64,000 nucleotides of DNA from Lepidostoma basale (taxonomy: Eukaryota; Arthropoda; Insecta; Trichoptera; Lepidostomatidae), in assembly GCA_022606425.2 (NCBI GenBank), contig JAHDVF020000223.1:469501-533500 (forward strand), given 5' to 3'. Below, piece after piece: positions 64,000-64,000 of this stretch (its first letter is position 1; every line of letters begins with the position of its first letter). A program made the position numbers and the translations under genes. The notes beneath the pieces were generated by a model. It was not told the origin of the DNA. It made no database searches and was given only the letters and a program-made list of their open reading frames with translations.

Positions 64000-64000
64000 C

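Noticed and set aside
1..64000. CRISPR-like spaced repeats
   Set aside because: Repeated units are transposon fragments of varied spacing and orientation, and this is animal DNA.

Overview
This is animal nuclear DNA, AT-rich and intron-rich, most likely from a lepidopteran insect. The evidence is GT-AG spliced exons of an insect-type NOS1AP (CAPON) gene, cecropia-type mariner transposons, and many degraded RTE-like LINE 3' ends of the kind common in moths and butterflies. The species call is inference. No bacterial operon, CRISPR array, rRNA gene or convincing tRNA gene was seen.

The host gene with the best support is NOS1AP/CAPON on the minus strand. Five phase-compatible exons run right to left: 48640-48463 (end of the PTB domain), 22521-22346, 16871-16677 and 12812-12666 (both coiled coil), and 8823-7954 (Gln/Ser-rich last exon with the stop). 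The 5' exons lie off the right edge or were not recognised. Three smaller minus-strand ORFs may be real: a 102-residue single-pass membrane protein (4941-4633), an intronless 283-residue Ser/Lys-rich protein (58040-57189), and a membrane ORF open at the right edge (63999-63745).

Most of the rest is transposon debris. A LINE family with TTAG-type 3' tails (called LINE-A here) has more than 20 fragments in both orientations. Pieces of several other non-LTR families are present, plus one LTR with its own TATA box and poly(A) signal. DNA transposons include two head-to-head mariners at 59459-61932 (one intact, one frameshifted), a decayed second mariner (56090-56942), two copies of a TTAA-flanked piggyBac-like MITE, and other small inverted-repeat elements.

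The most unusual signal is a set of hammerhead-ribozyme-like motifs at the ends of short dispersed elements: a CUGANGA-like box, stem II, GAAAC, a two-base loop, GUH, and a flanking stem I. The motifs fall into four groups, A to D. Group A has canonical cores (32555-32585, 51048-51079 on minus, 42477-42507 on minus, 42645-42675). Group D carries UUGAUAA, which exchanges the C3-G8 pair for U3-A8 while stems I and II still covary. Group B has GAAACCGGT and often CCGANGA. Group C is an abundant foldback family with the same UUGAUAA box but a poor stem I. Many copies are arranged as outward-facing inverted pairs. Hammerheads are known from Penelope-like elements and small animal retrozymes, so these are probably non-autonomous relatives. 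The palindromic layout and the exchanged core pair deserve checking.
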